This document shows, piece after piece, positions 45,390 to 57,516 of a DNA stretch of 64,000 nucleotides. Made by a program: the position numbers and the translations under genes. Where the stretch lies: assembly GCA_018389105.1 (NCBI GenBank), contig JACATO010002731.1, positions 1,116,001-1,180,000 of the forward strand. The letters run 5' to 3'. Positions within the stretch are counted from its first letter, which is position 1, and the number at the start of each line of letters is the position of its first letter. The stretch comes from Nautilus pompilius (Eukaryota > Mollusca > Cephalopoda > Nautilida > Nautilidae). The notes beneath the pieces are model-generated. The model was not told where the DNA came from, ran no database searches, and worked only from the letters and a program-made list of their open reading frames with translations.

Positions 45390-48300
45390 GTAAGATGCAA
45401 ACCAGTTTATTTTCTCATTCACATGTTTTTGTTTTGTATTTATAAAGTATGGAACCTAATTTCTTAAATATTTTTTTTTTGTTTTTTAAATTTTAAAATA
45501 GGTGAAGAGACATAAGAATAATTTGCGCATAAGAATAGGAATAACTGAAATCTGGCAGAGTGGGTGGGATCCTCTGTCAAAATGTTTTTTGCCAATTTAT
45601 TAGATACAATTTTAATTTATTATTTTACTGAAGAAGAAGGTGTAACCAATAGTAACCAATTTAATAGAAAATGAAATAAAATGCTTTTGTAACATTTTTT
45701 TCAAAATATTTTAGCTTGAGTTAATTCTTTTTTGTTGTTTTTTAATTAATTTTCCTTTGATGGCTAAAGCAAAAACCATGCATCAGTGATCTTCATGTAT
45801 CATGTACCTCATGGTAACTTGCTATCAGTGTTTGAGACTTGATTGAGGTGGGCATGGATGGCAGTGGTGTGGTGTGTTGACTGAGAGGCTTGAGTGATGA
45901 CACCAAGTAAGAGTTCTCTGTACTGACTTTCTTCTGAAGTGACTGCGCTTCGTTTGTTTAAATTACTGGCATCTAATTGTCAGTGATAAACTAAAATAAA
46001 AGTTATTAAGTAAATTTTCTATTAATTACAACTACTTTGGAATAAACATAATCGGCCATTATTGTACCATCAAGTAGAGAGCACATCAGATCACACAAAT
46101 CTCACTGATATGCACTCATGACTGGGGAAATAGCAAGCTAATATGTATTTTATAATTGAAAAAATTGCCTTTGAATATTTCTTAAACATGTCTCTATTAA
46201 TAGTGTTTGGTTACCACAAGATACCCAATACATAAATTAGGTTACTTCACTTCCAGAAGAACTTTTTGAATATTTTAGTTTGTCATTTTGCAAATGATCA
46301 AGTGATGCTGACATTAACTGCTTCTTTTTTATTATGTCATACTTGGACTTTATTTACAACTAAAAGGAAGAAAGAAAAACTTTTAAAGCCTGAATCAACT
46401 TTAGAACTTTTTAAATTTTATTTGTAGAACAACTTTTGTCCTTAGAGATATACCTCCAATACCAGGTTTTAATCCCTACATATCCTCCAGGGACACCTCC
46501 CAATGTTTTTATTTTTATTCTTTAAAAAATGTATCATTTTATTATCATTTACTTTTCACATAACTCTACTAACTTTGATCCTGAAATCTGGAGATCACTG
46601 GCATTCTCTCTCCAATATTTTAGCTTTCAAATTCATTCAATGTTCTCTTTATTAAATAATTTTCTTTCCTTTCCATACTTTTATTATAAATATTTTCTCT
46701 TTTCTGACTTGATGTTGAGGATTGCTATTTACATTTTCATGAAATTTTGGGTTTAATATGGAGAGTTTATGTGGCATAACATCTACTAGAATAAATAAAT
46801 CATAATAATAATACGTAGTTTTAAGGAGAGAAAATGGCTGCATTTATGATGGTTTTCTCTCTCTTTTCTTTTTAGTAATATGCCAAAACAAAACTAAACT
46901 AAAATCATTTGTAATAGAAAAATAATAAGATTTCAAATTATTTCTTTTATAAACAAATTTGCATGCTGCAAGATAAATTGTAGGGGGGGGGTATTTCATG
47001 TCTTTTTTTAAAATCTTACAATACAAGTAGAGCAAAAAATTATTTTTTCTTTGACTATCACATTGATGCAATTTTGCTATCCATTGACCAGTAGAGAAAA
47101 CAGCCAGAAAAACTTTAGTGTATAATTTCCACCCAATCATGAAGTATCACTTTTTTCTTTTTTTTTTTAATGCTGCTCTAGAAATTGAAAGGCTTCTCAG
47201 TAAGAACCAATTTACCAGGTGGCTATAACAAGGTTGATAACTCTCTTCTCAGCAATGCATGTGGAAGTCTGGATTATGCTAAATACTACCTTCAAATAAC
47301 ACTGGCACATCTGAACAAATGGATCTCTGGAGACAAACCAGGCTAAAAAGATGTAGTAGCATTCATTATAGTGAGGCAAAAGTATCTTCTTGCCACCAAC
47401 TCCAGTCATGGAAGCTAGGCTAATTACCATCAGAAAGACCAATAGATTGAAATTAAAAAGATGATGTGAATGAAGTAGTTATTTTTACCAAATCATAATG
47501 AATGGCTATCTTAGATACATTTTCAGTGGTGGTTCTAGCCTAAGGTATTCTACCAGTACAGTGGTTTCTTTAAATAAACAAGTGGATCAAGTAACAGATA
47601 CAATCAGTTATATTTAGAACAGAACTGCCTGTGTATGATAAACCCAAAACTTGAAAATAAAATGGAAAATATCCTGGTAAAATTGTTAAAATGGTTGTTC
47701 AGTTTTACTACCAGCAGACTATTAATGGCTACAAAAACATTTCCAGATGTTTTTTAATGCTGTACCCAAATGGTTTATTTCTGCAAACAGTACCAATATA
47801 TTTTCATCATACCTGACTGTCTGATCTGTTAATTGTTATTCTGAAGACAGTTGATTATAAGTATCCTTCTGTACTAGAAGAAAAAAGTCTCTAAGTTGGT
47901 TATGTGGCAGCAGATTATCACTGATGTTCAGAAAATAAGGAGCAAAAATATTATGTGAAAAAGCTACCAGTTATTGGAACACAACAGTAAATACACTTAG
48001 TTTTACTATTTATCACAGCAGATTGTTGTAGGCACATATTTTATTGTTGATTAATATTGCCAAGAATGAACAGAAAATTTCATGAAGTCGTTACAGGGTC
48101 TTTGAGTGTTAGGTTTGTTTAGATTTATGCAGTATTGGCAAATTAGAGTTGGATAAGAAAATTTACTATTTATCACTTTAAAGGTTTGAAAACTTAAATG
48201 AGTTCTTTTTTGCTGCATGGAAGGAAGTTTATTTTAAATCTAACAGTACTGATGCTCATTTTTGAAAATTTTTGAGGTTTTATTTGCCTTTGTGTGTTTT

Positions 48301-48435
48301 GTGTGGCTTAACGTCTAAGTGATCTGCAGCTTATTGGGATAAATTGTGTTTGTTTCAATATTTGGAAAGATGCATCTATTAGAATATTCATGTAATTTTG
48401 ATTATTGAAGGCATATTTCTAGTTAGTATTATATT
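45390..48435 (+). other. start of the next intron; mostly AT-rich
   Basis: Starts GTAAGA. Patches at 45770-45990 and 47160-47450 have mixed composition. The latter is coding-like on both strands (for example LSNACGSLDYAKYYL in plus frame) but shows no recognisable family, and no exon with matching phase was found. A run of eight or nine G lies near 46983. Confidence 0.45.
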
Positions 48436-48439
48436 TAAA

Positions 48440-48780
48440 TGTGAAGCAGGAGGAGGCTGGGATTATAAAGTACTGAGAAGAAGAAAATAAAAGCTGCAGA
48501 GATGTTCTACCACAGGTTTCTTAGAGTTTCGTATCTAGAACATTGAAAAGATTAAGATATTTTGAAGCAGCTAAAGATGAAACAAACTCCTGGTGAGAGT
48601 GGTATGCAACTGGGCTACCTTGGTCATGCTAATAGAGGAAGGGAAGGAGCAGACCATATAAATAGATGGATACAAATCAGGTCCATTGAAGAGATGGCTG
48701 CAAGACCAAAAGACCAAATAGGTAGAGGGCAATCTTTCTCCTCTCCCAGGTTGTATACATTTTTTTTTCTGTAAGTCTCT
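48440..48780 (+). pseudogene. LINE ORF2 (endonuclease-reverse transcriptase), C-terminal remnant
   Basis: Across two or three frames the plus strand gives RRRK-KLQRC, FYHRFL-like and ILKQLKMKQT, then GYLGHANRG and DHINRWIQIRSIEEM. This is the order of the tail common to many non-LTR retrotransposon reverse transcriptases ('MWCWRRMLRISWTEHxTNEEVL ... RRKLSYFGHIMRxxG ... RRxRWIDDIKE'). Conserved pairs such as LGH and RWI are intact. No target duplication or poly-A end was identified; a T-rich tract at 48759 follows. It is a short, old, 5'-truncated fragment; the clade cannot be fixed from this part. Confidence 0.55.
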
Positions 48781-49950
48781 TGGAATTTTCTGTCCACCTT
48801 GTTTGGAATAAAAACACAAACATTTTGCATTATTCTAATTTTTAAAAAAAATATTTTGATATGATTTGAAATTTTAAAAGATCATACATTTTTTCTTCTT
48901 TTATTCATATGTTTATGGTATTTCCACAAATCTGTAGCTGTTTCAAAATCTGATTTAGAGAAAAAATTAGTAAATTTAGTTTTGTAACAGCAGAATAATA
49001 GACCATCAGTTGCATATATCATTGTAGTGCTTTTAAATTAATAATTTATTAGAGATTACCTATTTGTTCAAATAGGTAGGGTCATAAGAAAATAAAATCC
49101 AAAAAAGAAAAATATTCTTCTGTTTTAAATGAGTAAAGAAATATTTTTATGTTTCAAAAGTGACAATAAACATCTCCACACTCTAAGACTATGAAAGTAA
49201 TCCTAAAACTAAAATGGTGTAGAAAGTATGAAAAAATAAAAACAATAACTACCAACATCTAATTCTACAAAATATTTGTTCTTAGCCTTAACATGACTAT
49301 GAGCATTTCTGTAGGTAAACATTTTAGAAATTCCTCCTTTAATTACTCATCTTGATGGAAAGATTTCTGGAACTTAGAATTGCTCAGTTTCCTTTCCTTA
49401 AATTATTTTGTTCAGTAAAGCCTATAATAGCTGTTACATATTCATTGTGAGTTAAACTAGGTTTGATGTAGTTAATTACTATTATGCATTACCACTAGGA
49501 ACTTTACACAATGCTTTCAGTTTTTAACATATATTTTTGTTTTTAATCATTCATTTACTTTTAGTCACGAAGATGATTTTGTTTATTATAAAAAGTGTTC
49601 AAGTGTTTATTTGTGAAATATCAGTTATTTACCTTTTTTAGAAATTTTCATTTTCATTTTTCCACTCTTTCATTTTGGGAGGACCAGTTTTGGCTGTCCT
49701 AATTTTGGAATAAAAGCTATGATACTTGTAAGATAGGAATCTGCGTAGTGATGATATGTTTATTGATTGGGCTCAGGAGCCTAATCCTAAACAATAAGAA
49801 AGTGTCAGTGGTTTCTCATCCATTCTCTAGTAGTGTCAATGTCTACAAATAGCTTTCACTGTATTGTTAGGCTTTCCACTAAACAGAGGAAAATAAAATG
49901 GTTAATTCAGGAAATTATCTAAAAAGAACAATAAACCACCTTTTTCCTTA
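48781..49950. other. AT-rich non-coding sequence
   Basis: Nothing recognised. Confidence 0.5.
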
Positions 49951-49951
49951 G

Positions 49952-50082
49952 TACCTGCTGGCTCCCTTGGCGTAGAAACCCAGAACATGGCACAGATTAA
50001 GCAGCACAGTGCCACCACTCAGTAATCTCAGACACCAAACTGATTGATTGCTACAGTGTCTGAGATTGCCCTACAGCAGGTA
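49952..50082. repeat. nested inverted repeats, possible small MITE
   Basis: Outer arms TACCTGCTG (49952-49960) and CAGCAGGTA (50074-50082) are exact inverses. Inside them AATCTCAGACAC (50024-50035) pairs perfectly with GTGTCTGAGATT (50056-50067) around a 20-base loop. The composition is more balanced than the flanks. TA at both extremities would fit a Tc1/mariner-type MITE. A microRNA precursor was considered, but the stem is too short. Confidence 0.4.
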
Positions 50083-50345
50083 GGCGTTTTTTGTTAGTTG
50101 TTATTCCAGAAGTAAAATAAAAAACAACTATCAGCAAAACCTAATTTAAAAGGAAATTTTCTGCTGGTTAATAGTAGAAGATTTTTAAGCAATCTCAGTT
50201 TAATTTTTTTTTGGTTGGGAGTGAGTTGTTATTGAATTTGGTGCATTTTGCATGTCAGTGACTCTTGGAAAAGTAAATCATCACATGGTTTGGCACAGGG
50301 CTAGAACAGGATTTCGTTATTATTTTCTCACTTGTCCATCTTAAA
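50083..50345. other. AT-rich non-coding sequence
   Basis: Nothing recognised. Confidence 0.5.
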
Positions 50346-50347
50346 TA

Positions 50348-51679
50348 CGAGGTGTAGTCAAAAAATATCCAACCTTGAATTTGTTTGAACAAAATAATAA
50401 TGCGTGAGCAAAATCCGCATGGGTATTAGGTGGCCGCGTCCTTCCTGAGCATGCGCAAAAATTTTCGTGTCTGTAGGTTGCGCCAGTCGCCCACAGTGAT
50501 GCGTTGAGTACAGACGTGAAGAGTGTGCTGTGCGATTTTTCTTTTTGAGTCAAGATGACTGAGCGCATTGAACAAAGTTACTGTATCAAATTCTGCCAAA
50601 AACTTGGTGATACGCAAGCCCAGACTATTGAAAAAATTCAGAAGGCCTTTGGAGATGATGCTATGGGAAAAACAAATAAAGGAGTGGTACAACTGGTTCA
50701 AAGATGGCTGCACCTCAGTGGACAGTGAGCCATGTTGTGGCAGACATTGACTAGCAGAAACAACGAAATGATTACAAAGGTTCGAGGAATAGTCTGAAGA
50801 CCACGATGTGACTATTGAGGAGATTGTTGCCGAAGTTGGAATCAGCCATGGATCAGTTCAGTCAATTATAACAGAAGATTTGTGCATGAGGAAGGTGTCG
50901 GCCAAATTCGTACCAAAGTTGCTGTCTGACCAGCAGAAAGAAAACAGAAAGGAAATCTCCCAGGAAATGCTGGAGTGTGCTAGCCAAGATCAAAACTTCA
51001 TGAACACTATCATCACTGGCGATGAGACATGGGTGTACGGCTATGACCCTGAAACAAAATTGCAATCATCCCAATGGAAACATCCATCCTCGCCAAGACC
51101 AAAGAAAGCAAGACAGGTGCGCAGCAATGTTAAACTGAAGATGACCTTTTTTTTGACTACAGAGGTATTGTGCACCATGAATATGCACCACAAGGTCAGA
51201 CAATTAACAAAGAATACTACTTGGGGTTCTTCATTGCCTTTGTGAAGCTGTGCGGCGAAAACGACCTGACCTGTGGGCAGCAAAGAACTGTCAACTCCAC
51301 CATGACAATGCACCCGCTCATTCCACCCATGTCGTTCAAGCATTCATCATCAAGCATAACACACCACTTGTTCGTCAGGCTTCCTACTCCCCAGACTTGG
51401 CTCCGTGTGACTTTTGGCTATTCCCAAAGCTCAAAAAAACACTCAAAGGGAGAAGATTTGAGTCAACAGAGGATATTAAGCAAAATTCGACGGCACAGCT
51501 CTACAGCATCCCAAAAAGGGATTTCCAGAAATGTTTCCAGCAGTGGCAGGAACACTGGCAGAAGTGTGTAGACTCCCAAGGCAAATACTTTGAAGGAGAC
51601 TAAATCAAAATGGTGAGTTTTTTAATATTACTTACTTGTTTTTTTGGCCAAAGGTCGGATATTTTTTGACTACACCTCG
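50348..51679 (+). mobile_element. mariner transposon, copy A (CGAGGTGTAGTC ends)
   Basis: Terminal inverted repeats of about 28 bases bound the element: CGAGGTGTAGTCAAAAAATA from 50348, and the same sequence on the reverse strand ending at 51679, differing by about one base. TA target duplications lie at 50346-50347 and 51680-51681. The 1,332-base interior carries one transposase gene on the plus strand. Its length and ends are those of a full-length mariner. It is related to, but a different subfamily from, the copies at 57517 and 63454, whose ends begin YGAGGTSTGT. Confidence 0.93.
50555..51603 (+). pseudogene. mariner (DD34D) transposase, frameshifted
   Basis: It starts at ATG 50555 with MTERIEQSYCIKFCQKLGDT, a helix-turn-helix typical of SETMAR/GVQW3-like mariners, and ends YFEGD with TAA at 51601. 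All three catalytic regions are visible: ITGDETWVYGYDPETK (about 51014-51061), LHHDNAPAHS (about 51295-51324) and YSPDLAPCDFWLF (about 51388-51426). The last two Asp residues are separated by 34 residues, the mariner DD34D spacing. The frame changes near 50672 and again around 51160 and 51240, with a further lesion near 50745. The family protein is about 345 residues. This copy keeps its catalytic residues but cannot be translated whole. Confidence 0.9.
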
Positions 51680-51681
51680 TA

Positions 51682-52599
51682 AGTACATTTTTATTATATT
51701 TCTTTCGAACAACAACTTATTGCTTCATAAACTTCATGAATTACAGTGGGACTGGGAAGAGCACTTTTATAGGATATGCAACAAGTAACGAGTACAATAA
51801 TAAAGTGAATGTTTACCAGATAATATATATCATGCCAACATCCTTAAGAAGTAAAAAAAAAACACATAGGGAATTCTTCTAACTTTATTGAGATAGTGGC
51901 ATTCTGTTAATGAAAGCAAATGATTATAACACAAAATAAACTGCATGTCTGCTACTCAATGCCATTTTCTTTATTTTCACAGACACTCAGCTTACTTGCT
52001 CCATGTGTTATGCCCTTACTGCTTGCTTTTTTTAAAAACCATTTTGCCATGACATAATAGAAGCAATTAAATTAATTTATAGAGGAAATAATCTCAGGTT
52101 GTTGGTCAAAATTTTTCAATATATTGACAAATATCACTTCTTTTTGCCAATATTTTTTTTTTTCAATATACAAATCTTCGCTGATAGTCATTATCATTTT
52201 GTTATTTAATGAAACATAAGAAAACACAATAAATTTCTTATGGTGAAATGTGATTTTTTTGAACTAACTACAGTATCTTAATTATTGACTTGGATCATCA
52301 TATGGCAATAAATATTGTCTGAGCCATTAGCAAAATAAATGTGACATTAATCTTCCTGTCTTCCATTGTAAAATCAGTCTCTTTCTTAGAGTTTAAAGGA
52401 AAAACCATCTTTTTGCAGTTTGTATCAAACAGATATATATATTATACTACTGCCTCTTTGAAGGGTAAAAATTAATGAAAAAGAAAAATACATTTCAGTT
52501 TAACAGACATGTATATTTATCTGTGGATCTTTGGTACTAAATAGTATAAAGTGTTTATTAAAAAAAAAAAACAAAAACTGATTTTCATATTTAATTCTT
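51682..52599. other. AT-rich non-coding sequence
   Basis: Nothing recognised. Confidence 0.55.
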
Positions 52600-52603
52600 T
52601 TAA

Positions 52604-54911
52604 TCCATTAAGTCCCAAAACAAAACTACTGGTTGGAATCAATCAATCTTAAGATTTTAATAAGGGAGGAGTTAATAACGATAAAAATGCATCTTGGCAA
52701 TTTTTTATTCACATGTACTCATAATATAAGAATGTATTCAACTAAGCACATTGTGCACACAGTGTAATATGACAGTGTAAGAAACATACAAACATTTGAG
52801 TAAAGCTATTGCTAAATCAGCTTTTTTAAAGAGTACTTAATCAAACTATTCAAACATGTCTTTAGAAATTGTACTGTTCAAAACAATCTTTTTTAACACA
52901 AGGCTGAGCCACATTTCTTGCAAATATAACATATCCTAAAATGGCACATTGCACATCACCTCTGTTTTTCAATCTTCTTTTAAAAGCACCCATCAAGATC
53001 TTGAATAATACTGCTAGGAACATTAAAACTTGCACATGATAAATTGCCTAGGGTTCATTGCTGAGATGTTGGAATAGTAATATGTATGTAATGACAGTTA
53101 ACATATTTCATGAATGCCAAAAGATCTTTGTTTATCAGACTTGCCAGCTGATGGGGTTTCCAAGCATCTACCACTACTTTTTTACTACAAATTGTGATTC
53201 TGTAGTTATTCAAGCTAATAAGTCCACATTTCCCAATCCAGCATTTCACATTGAAAATAACTAAGGAAGGTTGGGCACATCTGCTTTTTCTTTTTTCTCT
53301 TTGGATTAGCGATTCACTCTGTTGACAGGTTCAATTAATCATAGTTTGTTCCCATAATTTTAACACTATTATCTTTCTATCTAACCAGTAGTATTGACTT
53401 CTTAGTATTATATTGGTAGTTATAGAGCCTTTGTCAGCCTCCTCCATTTTTGGATGACTAAGAGGCATTCTTTTCTTCATTATCTTGCACAGTTCCAATA
53501 GCTTTGAATCACATTTTTTCTTCAGTAGCACAGAGAGGCCATAGCTCAAAAAGTAGTTGTCATGAAAGACTGCATGATCTGTTGAAATTTGAACATAACT
53601 CAAGAAGTTTATTATGATTCTGAAACCTAGTGGCATTTATGTTGTCTTTGCATTTCTCTCTGCAGAACTGTTTAGTGCAAGACATTTTGTTCCACAATTA
53701 GTGTCAAAAGCATAATAACTATGAGAAATACAAAGCATCCAGTCTTTGTAACCAAAATGAACTAACTTTTCTCGAATAAACTGCTTGGCTGAATGATGAC
53801 CAATGTACTTGACCTTTGTAGCTTCATCAACACACAGGTCTTGTGGAAAATGCTCCTGTTTTGAAATTTGCATTCAGAAAATTCATGAGAGATCATAGTT
53901 TATACATTCTGTCATTGAATCAGTGGATGAATAGTTAGTTAAATGTGTAAAATTCTGTATTTCTTTAAATCAATTGTAGGTCATATTCCTAGAAAAACAA
54001 GCGACAGACAAGTCTTCATGGTTACCAATGAATATGTTCCCAAGGAAGTTGAAGGTAATCACTAAGAAATAGAATTCCCAAAATACCTTTATTTCTTCTC
54101 AAGAGACAACTGTGATAATTTTTCTGCAGTGCATACAAGTTTGTCTGATCAACAATATGCTGAATAATCTGTTCACAAAAGAACTTATTAAAAAATTTGA
54201 GTCAGGTTCAAATCCTTCAGCTCTTTTATAACAGCTTCTTTTCATCTTACCACACCATCAGTAATGTTATAATACATTCCGGAGTAATTTTCTTCCATTT
54301 TGGAGCATTTATTTTGGGCAGCCTTGATGATCCTTTGTAGTTTTTCATTGGATGACAAGAAGCACCTGTGTTAAAATCTGAACTTTTTGAATTTATTTTG
54401 ACACAACCGAGAACATTATTTGGTTAAATTCCTACCAACCAACCCTATATATATTTTTTTTCTTCATTACCAGAACCAGACAATACTTATTTTCAGTCTA
54501 AACAATCTAATAATAAATAACTCAACATTTTGTATCGTACAAGCCTATTGTACTCATCTGAGTACACTGTCATTTTGTTTACTTTCCTATCTCATATATG
54601 GCACAAGATAAAATATTGTTAGCTAACAGTTTTCAACACTTTTATATGTTATATTTGTAAAAGAGTCTGCATTAGTGCATATTGTGCCAATGATAAATAT
54701 TTTGCTCTAAATTTTGTTACAAAATTGCATTAGACACAAAAAAATCTGTTTGTGATATATAACAAACACTACAAAGAATAATGACAGGATGACTGGTTTG
54801 TATTACTAAAAACATGTACAAAACATTGATAGTGTTGCCATATGGTTGTAGATGTTGTGAAAATAATTTAAATGATGTACTCAAACAGGTATAGCAGTGG
54901 AAACAAATGGG
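52604..54911 (-). mobile_element. piggyBac-family transposon, decayed; ends tentative
   Basis: The coding relic between 53000 and 54400 is clearly piggyBac. TTAA, the piggyBac target site, occurs at 52600-52603 and 54912-54915. The sequence just inside the first (TCCATTAAGTCCC) is roughly inverted to that just before the second (ACAAATGGG). The resulting 2.3 kb suits the family, but the terminal similarity is short and the boundaries are uncertain. Confidence 0.5.
52930..54400 (-). pseudogene. piggyBac (PGBD-like) transposase, degenerate
   Basis: From high to low coordinates the minus strand gives an N-terminal segment (QIIQHIVDQTNLYA, then ILGILFLSDYLQLPWEHIHW, then MYKL-SLMNFLNANF). Next is the core LCVDEATKVKYIGHHSAKQF ... 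KLVHFGYKDWMLC (53873-53640; the family has DESMxxFKGRHSxKQFxxxKPxRFGFK). Then comes VFHDNYFLSYGLSVLLKKK with the second Asp, and KEMKK/RGS-like PLSHPKMEEADKGSI (53580-53430). A Cys-rich tail, CAMCHFRICYICKKCGSALC, lies near 52905-52965. Many stops and shifts separate these. The order from DDD core to cysteine-rich domain makes the assignment secure. Confidence 0.75.
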
Positions 54912-55179
54912 TTAAATTAAAATACACAAAAAAATATACAACCTAGTTGTGTAAATCTAACTAAGCAAAGATTATAATCATATATTCACAAGGATGTTGC
55001 TGCATATGAAAAACTATGAATTTCATAAATCTTAGTGCATAAAAAATTGCCATATTTTCTGTTTAATGACAGATTTGTAATTTGTGTATGTGTATTCCTT
55101 TCTAGAAATAGTTTTTCTTTATTTTATTATTCATGTATAGATACTATTTTATGTTGTCTGATGGTTCCAAACTTGGCTA

Positions 55180-56100
55180 AATAGGGAGCTCCAGGACTGA
55201 GAAAACTGACAATTAAAACCTTTTCAGTTTAAATGCTTTACCCAATATATCCATGCCAAATATGTGGATATTGTGAGCAGACCCTGAGAATTGTTTTCAT
55301 TTAGCCACTTTCAGACTGTATGGTGATAATGGGCATTTACTCCATTTTGCATGAACAATAAATTGTTCATGTTATGAATTTCAGGTACAAAGTATCTTCC
55401 AGCCAGTATTTGTTGGCACAGCTTACTATTGACTATGTCATCAAGGAAAATTGGGCCAACAATGCTGTCACTCTAGATTCCTGCTCAAGTTATATCACGG
55501 ATATTCAGTGATGATCTCTTCTACAACATGGAATCCATTACATACTTATGACTGTTGACATGCCAATTTAACTTAATCAAACTTTCACCGTTCCACAAAA
55601 TGTTGTCTTGTAATGTGGGATCAGTGGCAGTTTTAGCAAGCTATATCTGCAGAATTCCATTTGAATCATAATAATAGAGTAATAGAGAAGGCTTTCAGTA
55701 TTGTCAGATGGAATGGCTTTAACTTCAGGCCATGCAAAAGACAGGTGGGCTACATGGAAAAGAAATTTCCACAGCTCTCTCAGTTTCTTTGGAGCAAAGG
55801 AATATTTTTCTACTTGCTTGAGGCAAATCAGCAATTTTTCCAGCTGCCTCAAACTGTATATTCATTGACAAGATTGTTTCCCTTGTAGAATGATCTCCAT
55901 GGAATTCTCTACACCACTTCTTTGAACTTCTGCTTCATTTTCCAACTTTGAATGATTTTGACCACAACTTTTCCTTTCTGAATTAAGTGTTTTGTCATTT
56001 TCCTATAGTCATTACAGTAGTGCAATATAGTGGCTTTCAAAGCAAATATTGGTATGTAATTTGATAGTTGTGTTATTACCACATGAGGCATCATTATGGA
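55180..56100 (-). pseudogene. mariner-like (DUF4817-type) transposase remnant
   Basis: On the minus strand, KTTFCGTVKV, then after a frame change HVNSHKYV (about 55600-55540), resembles the first catalytic region 'DEATFHLNGxVNRHNCVYW'. Next come IVGPIFLDDIVNSKLCQQIL (about 55465-55405) and LLFMQNGVNAHYHHTV (about 55360-55310), matching 'xxGPFFFEGTVxGxxYLxML ... LxFQQDGAPAHYHRxV', with the second catalytic Asp changed to Asn. WLNENN follows. The part at 55577-56094 that should hold the N-terminus is open but not recognisable. No terminal repeats were identified. It belongs to the same broad family as the elements at 1514, 20221 and 33274. Confidence 0.55.
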
Positions 56101-57514
56101 GAAATGATCATTTGTTTGATTAATTATGGAATACCCTTTGTGCTAATGTATAAATGGATTTGACAGCAATGACTATAAAATTGATTATCAGTAATTACTA
56201 ATAAAGATACAAAATGAAAAAGAAAATTTCAGTGTTTCTTAACAATCTTATTTCTATCACATAACTAAGCCTCTAGCACTGAGTGGCCACAAAATTAGAG
56301 AATGTAAGTAACATAATTTATATTGTTTACAGATTTATTTAGTCAGTTACTTTGCTAAGAATATAAATAATAATAAGTAACTGAGCATTTACCCAGCTTT
56401 TTACTGGTACAGTGCTGCTTTGACCAATTTGTTGATAAAGATGCCTTTCTGGTTTTTCCCTGGATGACAGATGGTAATGTTGGCACAAATCCACCATTGC
56501 AAGCACTTTGGTTGTGGGTGGATCCTAATCAAGTTAGCAGATTTGTGTAAGATGCTATTAAGAAAGCAATACCAGGCTCAGAAACTCACATCACTCCACA
56601 GAAACACTGGAGATACATCTGTCTGCACTTTCACAGCATGCCACAAACTGCCTATTAGTCATTGTGTACCTAGTGTGATACATTTTTTAAAAAAACAACA
56701 ACTAAAGCTTTAGATACATCAAGTTTGATAACCACCTTTTAACCTTGTAATTAATGGCTGTTTCAGCTACTGTAAACGTTAGCACAATGGTTTTTACAAA
56801 ACTTATTCCAGGTCTGAAGCATTTAGACTATTTGGTATTTTAAATTTCTAATGTTTAACATTAAACTTTCCAGGTTTATCAAACATTTTATATATGAAAA
56901 AAAGGAATTTTTTTGTTTATCATTAAATATATTTATATATTTATTTGCATATTAGAAAGTACTTTCTTTTTTTTTTTTCTAAAGAAGTAAAATTTTGCTT
57001 GAATAAAATAATTTTCTGGAAGGAATTGTTAATATTGGAAACCATTAATCAGTAAAAAAAATACATCAGCTATATATATTTTAACCATAGTTCCTTGATG
57101 AGCTTTAATGGTTTCTTTGATCATTTCATAAGATCTGCCATAAGCTATTAATAAATGGATAAAACAGGCCATTTAAGTAATGCAATAGCGAATAATTTAT
57201 TGCCTGTTAAATAACAGTAAGTTATGGTAAAGTTAGCACAAATTACAGTCACTTACATTTGTTTAATTGGGGGTTAATGTTTGAAATGGTATTCAAATAA
57301 TTGCCATGTTCTGTAAACATGGGGGACCCAATAATTTAAAATGGCACAGACAGACCCATTAAAAAAAAAAACCCTGTCTAACTTTATGCATGAAAATGCT
57401 TGTAGTCCAAACTAGGCAACTGAAACCTCTGTATTCCTCATAAATGAGACTGTATATGCTACTTATTCTCATAGTTAATCCTTTAAACTATCTAAGATGT
57501 CAACATCCTAAACA
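56101..57514. other. AT-rich non-coding sequence
   Basis: Mostly featureless. 56440-56660 has more balanced composition but no motif I recognise. Confidence 0.5.
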
Positions 57515-57516
57515 TA

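Noticed and set aside
46844-47442. Minus-strand frames of 76-98 codons
   Set aside because: Composition is that of AT-rich background, there are no motifs, and no splice or start context supports them.
49959-50022. Short open stretch PAGSLGVETQNMAQIKQHS after CCTTAG as a possible further exon of the ULD gene
   Set aside because: In the required phase 0 it hits a stop at once. It resembles no part of the CUT-like domain and sits inside a nested inverted repeat.
50024-50067. Hairpin as a microRNA precursor
   Set aside because: The perfect stem is only 12 pairs with a 20-base loop, too short for a typical precursor.
53979-54053. Exon-like segment with TTGTAG acceptor and GAAG|GTAATC donor, open in phase 0
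   Set aside because: It lies antisense within the piggyBac relic: the minus strand over this segment reads the LPWEHIHW region of the transposase. The splice-like ends are coincidental.
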